Source: Gracilibacteraceae bacterium (GTDB lineage: Bacteria; Bacillota; Desulfitobacteriia; Desulfitobacteriales; Syntrophobotulaceae). Taken from it: a stretch of 19,711 nucleotides of DNA. Location of the stretch: NCBI GenBank assembly GCA_031255985.1, contig JAIRRL010000059.1, forward strand, positions 1 through 19,711, given 5' to 3'. Shown here in pieces: positions 5,973 to 13,633 of this stretch; position 1 is the first letter of the stretch, and every line of letters begins with the position of its first letter. Position numbers and translations under genes: made by a program. A model generated the notes under the pieces. It worked only from the letters and a program-made list of their open reading frames with translations. It searched no databases and was not told the DNA's origin.

Positions 5973-6983
5973 TTATAAGCCTATGTACTCGGCGTATACG
6001 GATTTGGCCGCCGCCGTCGTCGTCACGTTTTGAATCACCGCCCGGCCGTCCGGAAAAAGGCGGAACGAAACCGGCCCCTCAAAACTGAGCATAAAGGGGG
6101 TCAGTTTTACCGCGCCCAGCCGGCGCAATTCAGCGGCCAGCGCGGGCAAATCCAGCTCCGCCGGCGCGCCGGGCACAATCTGCACGGCCTCCTGGCCGCA
6201 GAGACTGACGCCGCCGGCGTCGCGGCGGCGCGTCAGAAACTCATATTCACCCCGGCCGCAAACGGGACAGTCCGGATTGCGCCTGATCAAGGCCCGGCGC
6301 TCCGTCCCCCGCCAAATATCCACCGACAGATAGGAGCGGGAGGTCTCCGGCGAGCCGAGCAGGATTTTCACGGCCTCAGCCGCCTGGTATAATGCCACAA
6401 TGCCCGTGACCATGTTGAGGGCGCCGGCCGTACCGCAGGTCGGATAAGAACCGGGAGCCGGAACCGCCGGGGCCAGGCAGCGAAAACAAGGCCCGCCCGG
6501 CAGGATGTTCATCGTCCCGCCTTCCCCGCCCAAAGCCCCGGCGTAAATCCACGGCAGCCCCAGGCTGTGACAGGCCTCGTTCAGCAGGTAACGGGTCTCG
6601 AAATTATCGCTGCCGTCCAGCGCCAAATCCACGCCGGCGAGGACGCGCCCGATATTGCCGGCGTTGACGTCCGCCACCAGCGGCTCTGCGGTCACGGCCG
6701 AGTTGACGGCGGCCAGGCGCCGGGCGGCCGCCACCGCTTTCGGCCTCTCTTCCCGCGCGTCTTCCTCCGTGAAAAGGGTTTGCCGCTGCAAATTACTCAG
6801 CTCCACACAATCCCTGTCCACGAGACGCAAAAAACCCACTCCCGCCCGGCAAAGGCTGTCGGCGGCTACCGTCCCTAAAGCTCCCAGTCCGACAACGGCC
6901 ACCTTGGCCCGGCTGAGTTTTTCCTGACCGATCCCGCCCACACCGGCAAAAAGTTCCTGCCGGGAATATCTGCCCGCGCTCAT
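5973..6983 (-). CDS. ThiF/MoeB/HesA-family E1-like adenylyltransferase
   Basis: This 336-residue enzyme is of the E1 type that adenylates the C-terminus of a ubiquitin-fold sulfur carrier (ThiS, MoaD or similar). Visible features: nucleotide-binding GLGALG (32-37), D56, the SNLQRQ box (63-68) with R67, K82, the LDGSDNF metal/adenylate motif (122-128), and a zinc site from C166, C169, C239 and C242. C183 in PTCGTAG sits where the catalytic cysteine of the family falls. After the zinc site is an extra domain of about 90 residues (245-336), predicted alpha/beta, with a sulfur-carrier-like or inhibitory role possible but unproven. The start ATG 6981-6983 has GGGAGGA upstream. It lies 20 bp after hydA, last in the redox operon. 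ThiF versus MoeB versus HesA cannot be settled without the partner gene, which is not in the window. Confidence 0.8.
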   Translation of the reverse strand: MSAGRYSRQELFAGVGGIGQEKLSRAKVAVVGLGALGTVAADSLCRAGVGFLRLVDRDCVELSNLQRQTLFTEEDAREERPKAVAAARRLAAVNSAVTAEPLVADVNAGNIGRVLAGVDLALDGSDNFETRYLLNEACHSLGLPWIYAGALGGEGGTMNILPGGPCFRCLAPAVPAPGSYPTCGTAGALNMVTGIVALYQAAEAVKILLGSPETSRSYLSVDIWRGTERRALIRRNPDCPVCGRGEYEFLTRRRDAGGVSLCGQEAVQIVPGAPAELDLPALAAELRRLGAVKLTPFMLSFEGPVSFRLFPDGRAVIQNVTTTAAAKSVYAEYIGL

Positions 6984-7003
6984 CCGTCCTCCCGCGCCGC
7001 CGC

Positions 7004-8767
7004 TCAGATATTGGCCGGGTACAGCTCCCGCTCCGTATAATGAGTGTGCAGCAATTCATGCGCCCGATGGCTGTTGGGTTTTTCGAGATAATCAGCGTAA
7101 ATCTTCGTGATCAGCGGGTTCTGATGGGATTTGCGGATCTCGTGTTCCACGTCGTCCTGATAAAGCGCCGTCGCCCGCGCCGCGCGAAAATCCTTTTTGT
7201 ATTTCTCGTCGCTGGAACGGATCGGCTGGCCGCCGCCCGTCACGCAACCGCCCGGACAGGCCATGATTTCGATAAAATCATAGTCGGCCTCGCCCGCCTT
7301 GATCCGCTCCAGCAGTTTGCCCGCGTTGCCCGTCCCGCTCACCACCGCCAGGCGCACGTTCAGATCGCCGATCGGGATAACGGCCTCCTTGATCCCCTTG
7401 ACGCCGCGCACAGCCGTATAATCTATCTCCCGCAAATCCTGTCCGGTCAATATATCGGCCGCCGTCCGCAGCGCCGCCTCCGCGACGCCGCCCGTCGCGC
7501 CAAAGATAGTTCCCGCGCCGCTGCCTTCGCCGATAAGTTCGTCGAAATCCGCGCCCGCCAGTTCGAGGAAGTCAATCCGCGCTTCCTTGATCATGCGCGC
7601 CAACTCCCGCGTCGTAATGACGGCGTCCACACCCCGCAGCGCTCCCACGCTCATCTCCGGCCGCGCCGCCTCGAATTTTTTGGCCGTGCAGGGCATGACC
7701 GCGACGGAATATATATCTTCCGGCGCGACGCCGGCGTTCTCCGCGTAATAAGTTTTGATCACCGCCCCCATCATGCCCATCGGCGATTTGCAGCTGGATA
7801 AATTTGGAAGAAACTCCGGATAATAAGTCTCGCAATACTTGATCCAGCCGGGGCTGCAGGAAGTGATCATCGGGGTGACGCCGCCGTTTTGCAGGCGTCC
7901 GATCAGTTCCGTCCCTTCCTCCATGATGGTGAGGTCGGCGGCGAAATTGGCGTCGAAAACCTTATCAACGCCAAGCAGCTTGATCGCTTCCGCCATCTGG
8001 CGCGTGACGATCCCGCCCGCCGGGACGCCGAATTCCTCCCCCAGGCCGAAGCGCACGGAGGGCGCGACTTGAAAAACGACGTGTTTCGCCGGATCGCCGA
8101 TAGCGGCCCACACTTTATCCGTATCGTCTTTGGTCTTGAGCGCCCCGACCGGGCAAGCCTGGATGCACTGGCCGCAGTTAATGCAGGCCACGTCGGCGAG
8201 GCTGAGGTCAAAAGCCGTGCCGACTACAGTGTTGTAGCCGCGGCCCATGGCCTGGATAACGCCCACGCCCTGAACATCGTGACAAACGGCGACGCAGCGC
8301 CGGCAGAGGATGCATTTGCCCGGATCGCGCGCTATGGAAAGCGATTTTTCGTCCGCGGGCGCAAAACCGCCGCCCTCGCCCTCCGCCCGCTCATAAGGCG
8401 AATCCGTCACCCCCAGCTCTTTCGTCAGCCGCTGCAACTCGCAGTTTTGGCTGCGTATGCAAGACGTACATTCCCGGTTATGATTGGAAAGAATTAATTC
8501 CAGGATCCCCCGCCGCGTCTCCCTTAGCAGCGGCGTGTTCGTCCATACTTCCATCCCCTCCGTCACGGGCAGAACGCAGGAAGCGGAAAGACCGCGTCCT
8601 CCTTTTACCTCCACAAGACACATGCGGCAAGCGCCGATCTGATTAACGTCTTTCAGATAACACAAAGTCGGAATGTTGACGTTCAGCTTTTTCGCCGCCA
8701 TCAGCACGGTGTAGTCCGCCGGAACGGAGACGCCGCGCCCGTTTATCGTCAAATTTACTTCGCTCAT
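7004..8767 (-). CDS. hydA: [FeFe] hydrogenase catalytic subunit of a HydABC/Hnd-type complex
   Basis: This 587-residue catalytic subunit exchanges electrons with ferredoxin and its partner subunits to make or use H2. Domains in order: N-terminal [2Fe-2S] ferredoxin (C36, C47, C50, C64), a His-Cys3 [4Fe-4S] site (H96, C100, C103, C109), two [4Fe-4S] ferredoxin clusters (C152/155/158/162 and C195/198/201/205), then the H-cluster domain. Active-site motifs are L1 TSCSPGW (302-308), L2 MPCTAKKFE (358-366) and L3 MACPGGCVTGGGQP (502-515). L1 differs from the usual TSCCPxW. The small C-terminal region ends with the familiar RAHELLH segment. ATG 8765-8767 follows AAGGAG at a 10-nt spacing. It lies 33 bp after hydB; a 6-bp hairpin (8785-8803) spans the hydB stop. 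The partners argue for a bifurcating NAD(P)-linked enzyme. The maturation genes hydE, hydF and hydG are not in the window. Confidence 0.95.
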   Translation of the reverse strand: MSEVNLTINGRGVSVPADYTVLMAAKKLNVNIPTLCYLKDVNQIGACRMCLVEVKGGRGLSASCVLPVTEGMEVWTNTPLLRETRRGILELILSNHNRECTSCIRSQNCELQRLTKELGVTDSPYERAEGEGGGFAPADEKSLSIARDPGKCILCRRCVAVCHDVQGVGVIQAMGRGYNTVVGTAFDLSLADVACINCGQCIQACPVGALKTKDDTDKVWAAIGDPAKHVVFQVAPSVRFGLGEEFGVPAGGIVTRQMAEAIKLLGVDKVFDANFAADLTIMEEGTELIGRLQNGGVTPMITSCSPGWIKYCETYYPEFLPNLSSCKSPMGMMGAVIKTYYAENAGVAPEDIYSVAVMPCTAKKFEAARPEMSVGALRGVDAVITTRELARMIKEARIDFLELAGADFDELIGEGSGAGTIFGATGGVAEAALRTAADILTGQDLREIDYTAVRGVKGIKEAVIPIGDLNVRLAVVSGTGNAGKLLERIKAGEADYDFIEIMACPGGCVTGGGQPIRSSDEKYKKDFRAARATALYQDDVEHEIRKSHQNPLITKIYADYLEKPNSHRAHELLHTHYTERELYPANI

Positions 8768-8800
8768 AATGCCTATCTCCTTATTGAACGCTGGCGCCGT

Positions 8801-10621
8801 TCAGCAGTTTTTCTTTTTTATGGCGTCGCTGCGGCATTTGCTCACGCAAAGCCCGCATTTGATACAGGCGTCCCGATCTATGACATAATCAACGTCTTTG
8901 CCGCCCGTCACAGCGCCTGAGGGACAGTTGCGCTTGCAGAGATTGCAGCGGATACATTTTTCCGCGTCGATCTCATAACAGATCATGGCTTTACATACAA
9001 CAGCCGCGCAGTAATTGTCGCGGATATGCTCCTCATACTCACGGCGGAAATATCTCAGCGTACTCAAAACCGGGTTCGGCGCCGTCTGACCCAGGCCGCA
9101 GAGGGCGGAACGCTTGATCAAAGCGGCCAGGCTCTCCAGTTTTTCGATATCGCCCGCCTCGCCCCGGCCGGAGGTTATCTTGCCGAGCAATTCGAGCATC
9201 CGTTTCGTGCCGATCCGGCAGGGCGGACATTTGCCGCAGGACTCGTCCACCGTGAAGTCGAGGAAAAAACGGGCCACGTCCACCATGCAATTATCCTCGT
9301 CAATGACGATCAGGCCGCCCGAACCCATCATGGAACCGAGTTCCAGCAGAGTTTCATACTCTATCGGCGTGTCTATCTTGACGGCCGGGATACAGCCGCC
9401 CGAAGGCCCGCCGGTCTGCGCCGCCTTGAAAGCGCGCCCGCCCGGAATACCGCCGCCTATCTGCTCGATGATAAAACGCAGCGGCGTTCCCATCGGCACT
9501 TCGATCAAACCCGTGTTGTTGATCTTGCCGCCGAGGGCGAAGACCTTTGTTCCCTTGCTGCGTTCGGTTCCGATACCGGCAAACCATTCGGCGCCGTTCA
9601 GGATTATCTGAGCTATATTGGCAAAAGTTTCCACATTGTTCAAAATCGTCGGTTTGCGCCACAATCCCTGCGCCGCCGGAAAAGGCGGCCGCGGGCGCGG
9701 TTCGCCCCGTTTCCCCTCAATCGAGGTCATGAGAGCGGTTTCCTCGCCGCAAACAAAAGCGCCCGCCCCCAGGCGAAGCTCTATATCAAAACTGAAGCCG
9801 CTGCCGAATATATTTTCTCCCAGCAAACCCAGGGCTTTGGCCTGCGTGATGGCGATGTCCAGGCGTTTGACGGCCACGGGGTATTCCGCCCGGATATAGA
9901 TGAAGCCCTTGGTGGAGCCGATCGCGTAGCCGGCGATAGCCATGGCCTCAAGCACGGCGTGGGGATCGCCTTCCAGGACGCTCCTGTCCATGAAAGCGCC
10001 GGGATCGCCCTCGTCCGCGTTGCAGCAGACATATTTTTGATCGCTCTCGTTCTGGGCGGCGAACTGCCATTTGAGGCCGGTCGGGAAACCGGCTCCGCCG
10101 CGCCCGCGCAACCCGGATTTTTTTATCGTCTCGATCACCTCAAGCGGCTTCATGTCGCTCAAAGCTTTGGCCAGAGCCTGATAACCGTCCCTGGCGATAT
10201 ATTCGTTAATATCCTCCGGATCAATAATGCCGCAATTGCGCAAGGCGATGCGCAACTGCCCGGTAAAATCCAATTCCTCGCTGTATTCGTCCAGGCGGGT
10301 TTTACCGATTATATGCCTGGCCGCGATTTCCTTCGCTTTCTCCGGCGTCACCCGCGTATAAGTGACTTTCGCCCGTCCCGGTTCGTAAACCTCGACCAGC
10401 GGTTCCAGGCGGCAAGCGCCGATACAGCCGGCGCGATAAACGTTTACGCCCTGAACCGCCGCCGTTTCCGCTTTCAGCGTCTCAAATACCGGCTGGGCGC
10501 CGGCGGCGATGCCGCAAGTGGCTAATCCCACGACGACGCGCGTTTCCTGCCGCTTGTCGTCCAGATTCGACCGGGTCAGCGTTTTTTGCCGCAGCTCGTT
10601 TAAGTTTTCCAGCGTCAGCAT
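8801..10621 (-). CDS. hydB: HydB/HndC: NuoF-like flavin subunit of the bifurcating hydrogenase
   Basis: This 606-residue subunit carries FMN, binds NAD(P)H and is the likely site of electron bifurcation. The N-terminal thioredoxin-like domain has C36, C66 and C70 for a [2Fe-2S] cluster. The NuoF core follows: GLRGRGGAGFPTGLKW (170-185) with glycine-rich FMN/NADH loops, NADEGDPGAF (201-210), GAGAFVCGEETAL (285-297), and the [4Fe-4S] site C462, C465, C468, C508. A cysteine-rich insert (C538, C543, C548) precedes two C-terminal [4Fe-4S] ferredoxin motifs (C556/559/562/566 and C586/589/592/596). The N-terminal Trx and C-terminal ferredoxin extensions mark a hydrogenase or formate dehydrogenase subunit rather than complex I NuoF. 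ATG 10619-10621 has GGGGAGG upstream, inside the end of hydC. Only one base separates it from the hydC stop, so coupled translation is likely. Confidence 0.95.
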   Translation of the reverse strand: MLTLENLNELRQKTLTRSNLDDKRQETRVVVGLATCGIAAGAQPVFETLKAETAAVQGVNVYRAGCIGACRLEPLVEVYEPGRAKVTYTRVTPEKAKEIAARHIIGKTRLDEYSEELDFTGQLRIALRNCGIIDPEDINEYIARDGYQALAKALSDMKPLEVIETIKKSGLRGRGGAGFPTGLKWQFAAQNESDQKYVCCNADEGDPGAFMDRSVLEGDPHAVLEAMAIAGYAIGSTKGFIYIRAEYPVAVKRLDIAITQAKALGLLGENIFGSGFSFDIELRLGAGAFVCGEETALMTSIEGKRGEPRPRPPFPAAQGLWRKPTILNNVETFANIAQIILNGAEWFAGIGTERSKGTKVFALGGKINNTGLIEVPMGTPLRFIIEQIGGGIPGGRAFKAAQTGGPSGGCIPAVKIDTPIEYETLLELGSMMGSGGLIVIDEDNCMVDVARFFLDFTVDESCGKCPPCRIGTKRMLELLGKITSGRGEAGDIEKLESLAALIKRSALCGLGQTAPNPVLSTLRYFRREYEEHIRDNYCAAVVCKAMICYEIDAEKCIRCNLCKRNCPSGAVTGGKDVDYVIDRDACIKCGLCVSKCRSDAIKKKNC

Positions 10622-10622
10622 T

Positions 10623-11105
10623 TTATTTCCTCCCCGTCTCGCTCATATAGCGCTTGATGATTCTTTCCGCCTTGTCCACCGTCAACTGGCCGTGAACCTC
10701 GTCATTGACCGTCATGACCGGCGCCAGGCCGCAAGCGCCGATACAGCGCGTCGCTTCCAGGGAAAATTTTCCGTCAGACGTCGTATGCCCGACTTTTATT
10801 TTCAGCATGTCTTCGATTTTTTCCAGAATCATTTCCGCGCCTTTTACATAACAGGCCGTGCCGAGACAAACATTTATCTGGTATTCGCCTTTGGCCTCCA
10901 GATGGAATTTACTGTAAAAAGTGGCGACACCATACACGTCGGCCAGCGGAACTTCCATTTCCTGGGCGACGAGTTTTTCCACTTCGTAGTCCAGACAGCC
11001 GAATAATTCCTGCGCTTCATGCATGACCGGGATCAAAGAGCCGCTGGTTCCTTTTGCCGCCGCGGCTATTTCCCGGAAACGCGCTATTTTTTCCTCAGTT
11101 GCCAT
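10623..11105 (-). CDS. hydC: HydC/HndA: NuoE-like [2Fe-2S] subunit
   Basis: This 160-residue, thioredoxin-fold protein of the NuoE family is the third core subunit of the trimeric hydrogenase. The N-terminal helical region is followed by the GVATFYSKFHLEAKG segment (59-73). The [2Fe-2S] cluster ligands are C80 and C85 (CLGTAC) and C121 and C125 (CIGAC), the canonical C-x4-C...C-x3-C pattern. Length and motifs are typical, with nothing missing. ATG is at 11103-11105, seven bases after a strong AGGAGG. It is the first hydrogenase gene after nfnB, from which an 88-bp gap with a strong hairpin separates it. It probably passes electrons between the flavin of HydB and the rest of the complex. Confidence 0.93.
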   Translation of the reverse strand: MATEEKIARFREIAAAAKGTSGSLIPVMHEAQELFGCLDYEVEKLVAQEMEVPLADVYGVATFYSKFHLEAKGEYQINVCLGTACYVKGAEMILEKIEDMLKIKVGHTTSDGKFSLEATRCIGACGLAPVMTVNDEVHGQLTVDKAERIIKRYMSETGRK

Positions 11106-11142
11106 TTTTTCCTCCTGCCGTTATCTTCCTAAAAACTTCAGT

Positions 11143-11170
11143 CCGCCGCCGGCGCGATGGCCGGCGGCGG
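11143..11170 (-). terminator. Strong hairpin between nfnB and hydC (attenuator or processing site)
   Basis: CCGCCGCCGGC (11143-11153) and GCCGGCGGCGG (11160-11170) form a perfect 11-bp GC stem with a 6-nt loop. On the minus strand ACTGAAG and then five T residues follow, so the T-run is offset by 7 nt from the stem. This could terminate part of the transcription leaving nfnB, or mark an RNA cleavage point or stability element. I found no promoter for hydC in the 88-bp gap, so some read-through must be allowed. Confidence 0.5.
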
Positions 11171-11193
11171 TCTGCCGTCGTTTGCTCAAGGTT

Positions 11194-12579
11194 TTACTGT
11201 TTTCCCTGAATATATTCGTCGATGGAGCAAGCCGCGGTCTTGCCCGCTCCCATGGCCAAAATAACCGTCGCCGCGCCCGTCACGGCGTCGCCGCCCGCGT
11301 ATACCCCCGCTCGCGTGGTCAGCATCTTATCTTCGTCCGCGAGAACAAGGCAGCCGCGCCGGTTTACTTCCAGCCCCCGCGTCGTCTGGCTGATCAAAGG
11401 ATTGGGCGAATTGCCGATGGCCATAACCACACATTCCGTTTCAATATCGAACTCGCTGCCTTCGACGGGGATCGGCCGCGCCCGCCCGGAAGCGTCCGGC
11501 TCGCCCAGCTTCATTTCCTGACAGCGCAGGTTTCTGACCCAGCCGTTCTCATCGGCGTCGATGCGGAGCGGATTGGTCAAAAGCTTAAACACTATGCCTT
11601 CTTCCTTGGCGTGATGAATTTCTTCCAGCCGGGCCGGCAGTTCTTTTTCCGTTCGCCGGTAAACAATGGTCACTTCCGCCCCGATGCGCCGGGCGCAGCG
11701 CGCCGCGTCCATAGCCACGTTGCCGCCGCCGACGACGCAGACTTTTTTCGCCCGCTGCACAGGGGTGCGTGAATCTTTTTCATATGCTTTCATCAGATTT
11801 ATGCGCGTCAGATATTCATTGGCGGAGTACACTCCGTTAAAGGCTTCGCCCGGTATGCCCAAAAAAGAGGGCAGGCCGGCGCCGCTGCCGATGAAAACGG
11901 CTTCGAATCCCTGCGCGAACAACTCATCCACCGTAAGAGTGCGGCCGACAATGCTGTTGGTTTTGATGACGACGCCCAGATGTTCCAGCGTCTTGAGTTC
12001 GCGGGCCACGATGGACTTGGGCAGACGAAATTCCGGTATGCCGTAAACCAGCACGCCGCCGGCCTTGTGCAGAGCCTCGAATATCGTCACTTCGTAGCCT
12101 TTGCTTGCCAGTTCCCCCGCGCAGGTCAGGCCGGAAGGCCCGGAACCGACGATCGCGACTTTATGCCCGTTGGCGGGCGGTTTTGCCGGCGGCGGCGCGT
12201 CCAAGGTCTGATCCGCCACGAAACGCTCCAGGCGGCCGACGCCGACGGGTTCGCCTTTTTTGCCCCGGAGGCACAGGGCTTCGCACTGGGTTTCCTGCGG
12301 GCAGACGCGGCCGCAGATGGCCGGGAGCAAGTTCTTGCTTTTCAGGATATCGGCCGCGCCTTCGATGTCCCCTTCCTGGATTTTGGTGATAAATTCAGGG
12401 ATCTGAACGCCTACCGGACATCCGGCCACACAAGGCGATTTTTTGCAGCTCAGACAGCGATCCGCTTCTTCTTTTGCCTGTTCGGGCGTATAACCGAGCG
12501 CCACTTCGGAAAAACTGGCGATGCGTTCATCCGGCAGCAGTTCCGGAATCGGGGTCTTGACCAGAGATTTATTTGCCAA
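11194..12579 (-). CDS. nfnB: NfnB: large subunit of NADH-dependent ferredoxin:NADP+ oxidoreductase
   Basis: This 461-residue flavoprotein is of the GltD/NfnB type. Two [4Fe-4S] clusters at the N-terminus are bound within C42, C45, C50, C54 and C89, C93, C99, C103. The FAD site GSGPSGLTCAGELA begins at 145 and the NADPH site GGGNVAMDAAR at 284. AGGDAVTGAATVILAMGAGK near the end is the second FAD contact. In the Nfn complex this subunit binds NADP(H) and holds the bifurcating FAD. The overlapping nfnA gene favours Nfn over glutamate synthase small subunit; no gltB-type gene is present. The start is TTG 12577-12579, supported by AAAGGAGG six bases upstream, and the ORF overlaps the 3' end of nfnA by 11 bp. 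A sulfide dehydrogenase (SudA) role is the main alternative. Confidence 0.88.
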   Translation of the reverse strand: MANKSLVKTPIPELLPDERIASFSEVALGYTPEQAKEEADRCLSCKKSPCVAGCPVGVQIPEFITKIQEGDIEGAADILKSKNLLPAICGRVCPQETQCEALCLRGKKGEPVGVGRLERFVADQTLDAPPPAKPPANGHKVAIVGSGPSGLTCAGELASKGYEVTIFEALHKAGGVLVYGIPEFRLPKSIVARELKTLEHLGVVIKTNSIVGRTLTVDELFAQGFEAVFIGSGAGLPSFLGIPGEAFNGVYSANEYLTRINLMKAYEKDSRTPVQRAKKVCVVGGGNVAMDAARCARRIGAEVTIVYRRTEKELPARLEEIHHAKEEGIVFKLLTNPLRIDADENGWVRNLRCQEMKLGEPDASGRARPIPVEGSEFDIETECVVMAIGNSPNPLISQTTRGLEVNRRGCLVLADEDKMLTTRAGVYAGGDAVTGAATVILAMGAGKTAACSIDEYIQGKQ

Positions 12580-13411
12580 CGGCGGCCTCCTTTCCCGTCA
12601 GGCGGCAGAGACACGCCTGCTCATGCTCGCGGTACATGGAATTCCTTTTCATCAGCAGATCATAATCGACCAGATGCCCGTCAAAATCCGGGCCGTCCAC
12701 GCAGGCGAACTTCACCTCGCCGCCCACGAGCAAACGGCAGCTGCCGCACATGCCCGTGCCGTCAATCATGATCGGGTTCATGCTGACGACGGTTTTCTGG
12801 CCGTATTTTTTCGTAAGCGCGGCCACGAATTTCATCATGATAACCGGGCCGATAGCTATAACTTCGTCGTATTTTTCCCCGTCAAGGATGAATTTCTCCA
12901 GGGCGTTGGTCACCAGGCCCTTCTCACCGGCGCTGCCGTCGTCTGACATAAGCAGAAAACGACTGCTGACGGCGCGGAACTCATCTTCCAAAATGACCAG
13001 CTCTTTGTTGCGGAAACCGATGATCGAGTGGACGGCAGTTCCCAGCTCATGTAATTTTTTTGCCACGGGATAAGCGATAGCGCAGCCAACTCCCCCGCCT
13101 ATGACGCACACTTTTTTCAAACCCTCGACATGAGACGGCATCCCAAGCGGCCCGACAAAATCCTCAATGAATTCGCCGGCGTTTTTGCCGCTGAGTACGG
13201 TGGTCTCCATTCCGACAATTTGGAAAATAATGGTCACAGCACCCTTGTCCGGATCGCTGTCCGCCATAGTCAACGGGATGCGTTCCCCCTCCCCGTCGGC
13301 GCGCAGGATGACGAACTGACCCGGTTGCGCCTTCGCCGCCACATCCGGGGCGTGAATCGACATTTTGACCACAGTCGGATTCAAAAACTCTTTCGCTGTG
13401 ATTTGAAACAT
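12569..13411 (-). CDS. nfnA: NfnA: small subunit, ferredoxin-NADP reductase-like
   Basis: This 280-residue protein is of the ferredoxin-NADP+ reductase superfamily. A beta-barrel FAD domain (with ERIPLTMAD, 43-51) is followed by an NAD-binding domain starting VCVIGGGVGCAIAYPVAK (101-118). The C-terminal [2Fe-2S] motif is D217-G-T-G-M-C222-G-S-C225-R with C237; in the known Nfn structure an Asp acts as fourth ligand, and D217 is placed to do so. NfnA takes NADH and, with NfnB, couples it to reduced ferredoxin and NADP+. An upstream ATG pair at 13427-13432 is in frame. I prefer ATG 13409-13411 because GAGGGGG lies at 13418-13424, and MFQITAKEF is the usual family N-terminus. It is the first gene of the operon. 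The short Cys-containing tail (CLCRLTGKE) is within family variation. Confidence 0.88.
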   Translation of the reverse strand: MFQITAKEFLNPTVVKMSIHAPDVAAKAQPGQFVILRADGEGERIPLTMADSDPDKGAVTIIFQIVGMETTVLSGKNAGEFIEDFVGPLGMPSHVEGLKKVCVIGGGVGCAIAYPVAKKLHELGTAVHSIIGFRNKELVILEDEFRAVSSRFLLMSDDGSAGEKGLVTNALEKFILDGEKYDEVIAIGPVIMMKFVAALTKKYGQKTVVSMNPIMIDGTGMCGSCRLLVGGEVKFACVDGPDFDGHLVDYDLLMKRNSMYREHEQACLCRLTGKEAAVGK

Positions 13412-13452
13412 TGCTTTCCCCCTCTTCATCATCGGACTCGACTTTCCTTCCC

Positions 13453-13497
13453 AACGAAGGCGTCTCGTTCCATCCGGAGCGCTTTCCGTCGCGCTCC
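13453..13497 (-). promoter_or_regulatory. Two small hairpins in the nfnA leader
   Basis: GGAGCGC (13476-13482) and GCGCTCC (13491-13497) form a perfect 7-bp stem with an 8-nt loop. Closer to the gene, AACGA and TCGTT (between about 13453 and 13470) form a 5-bp stem. Both lie in the predicted leader of the nfn-hyd operon, before the ribosome binding site at 13418-13424. No known riboswitch class was recognised and no T-run follows. Confidence 0.35.
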
Positions 13498-13511
13498 CTG
13501 ACTAATATTTT

Positions 13512-13555
13512 ATTATAGGAACGCCCCATTGTACACTTTTTTTCCGGCTTGTGAA
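13512..13555 (-). promoter_or_regulatory. Likely promoter region of the nfn-hyd operon
   Basis: On the minus strand a perfect TATAAT lies at 13512-13517, but no good -35 box is found at 16-18 nt. A second candidate is TTCACA (13550-13555), 16 nt, TACAAT (13528-13533). A poorly matched -35 suggests dependence on an activator if TATAAT is used. Either start gives a leader of roughly 90-115 nt before nfnA. Confidence 0.5.
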
Positions 13556-13576
13556 AATTTTTTCGACCATTTTTTT

Positions 13577-13633
13577 GGAAATTGGGCCGCCGCAAGCGGC
13601 GCTTTTCATTATTTTCCCGCCGCTGTAATTTCC
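13577..13633. other. Dyad-rich spacer between nfnA and the zinc-protein gene
   Basis: GGAAATT (13577-13583) and AATTTCC (13627-13633) are perfect inverted repeats. Between them CGCCG-CAAG-CGGCG (13588-13601) makes a tight hairpin followed on the plus strand by CTTTTCATTATTTT. GCGGCG (13596-13601) can instead pair with CGCCGC (13618-13623). This resembles mutually exclusive terminator and anti-terminator pairing, but no plus-strand promoter upstream of it was found. It is the main content of the 288-bp divergent gap. Confidence 0.3.

Noticed and set aside
9026..10525. Open plus-strand frame of 499 codons opposite hydB
   Set aside because: It lies wholly antisense to hydB, whose motifs are unmistakable. 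The predicted peptide is Arg/Gln/Ala-rich with no recognisable motif and no good ribosome binding site. It is a shadow frame of GC-rich coding DNA.
8801..11105. Complex I (nuoEF) fragment
   Set aside because: HydB carries the extra N-terminal thioredoxin-like and C-terminal two-cluster ferredoxin domains, and an [FeFe] hydrogenase follows immediately. No membrane subunits are present.
11194..12579. Annotation as glutamate synthase small subunit (gltD)
   Set aside because: The fold is shared, but the gene overlaps an NfnA-type partner and there is no large glutamate synthase subunit, so Nfn (or the related sulfide dehydrogenase) is the better call.
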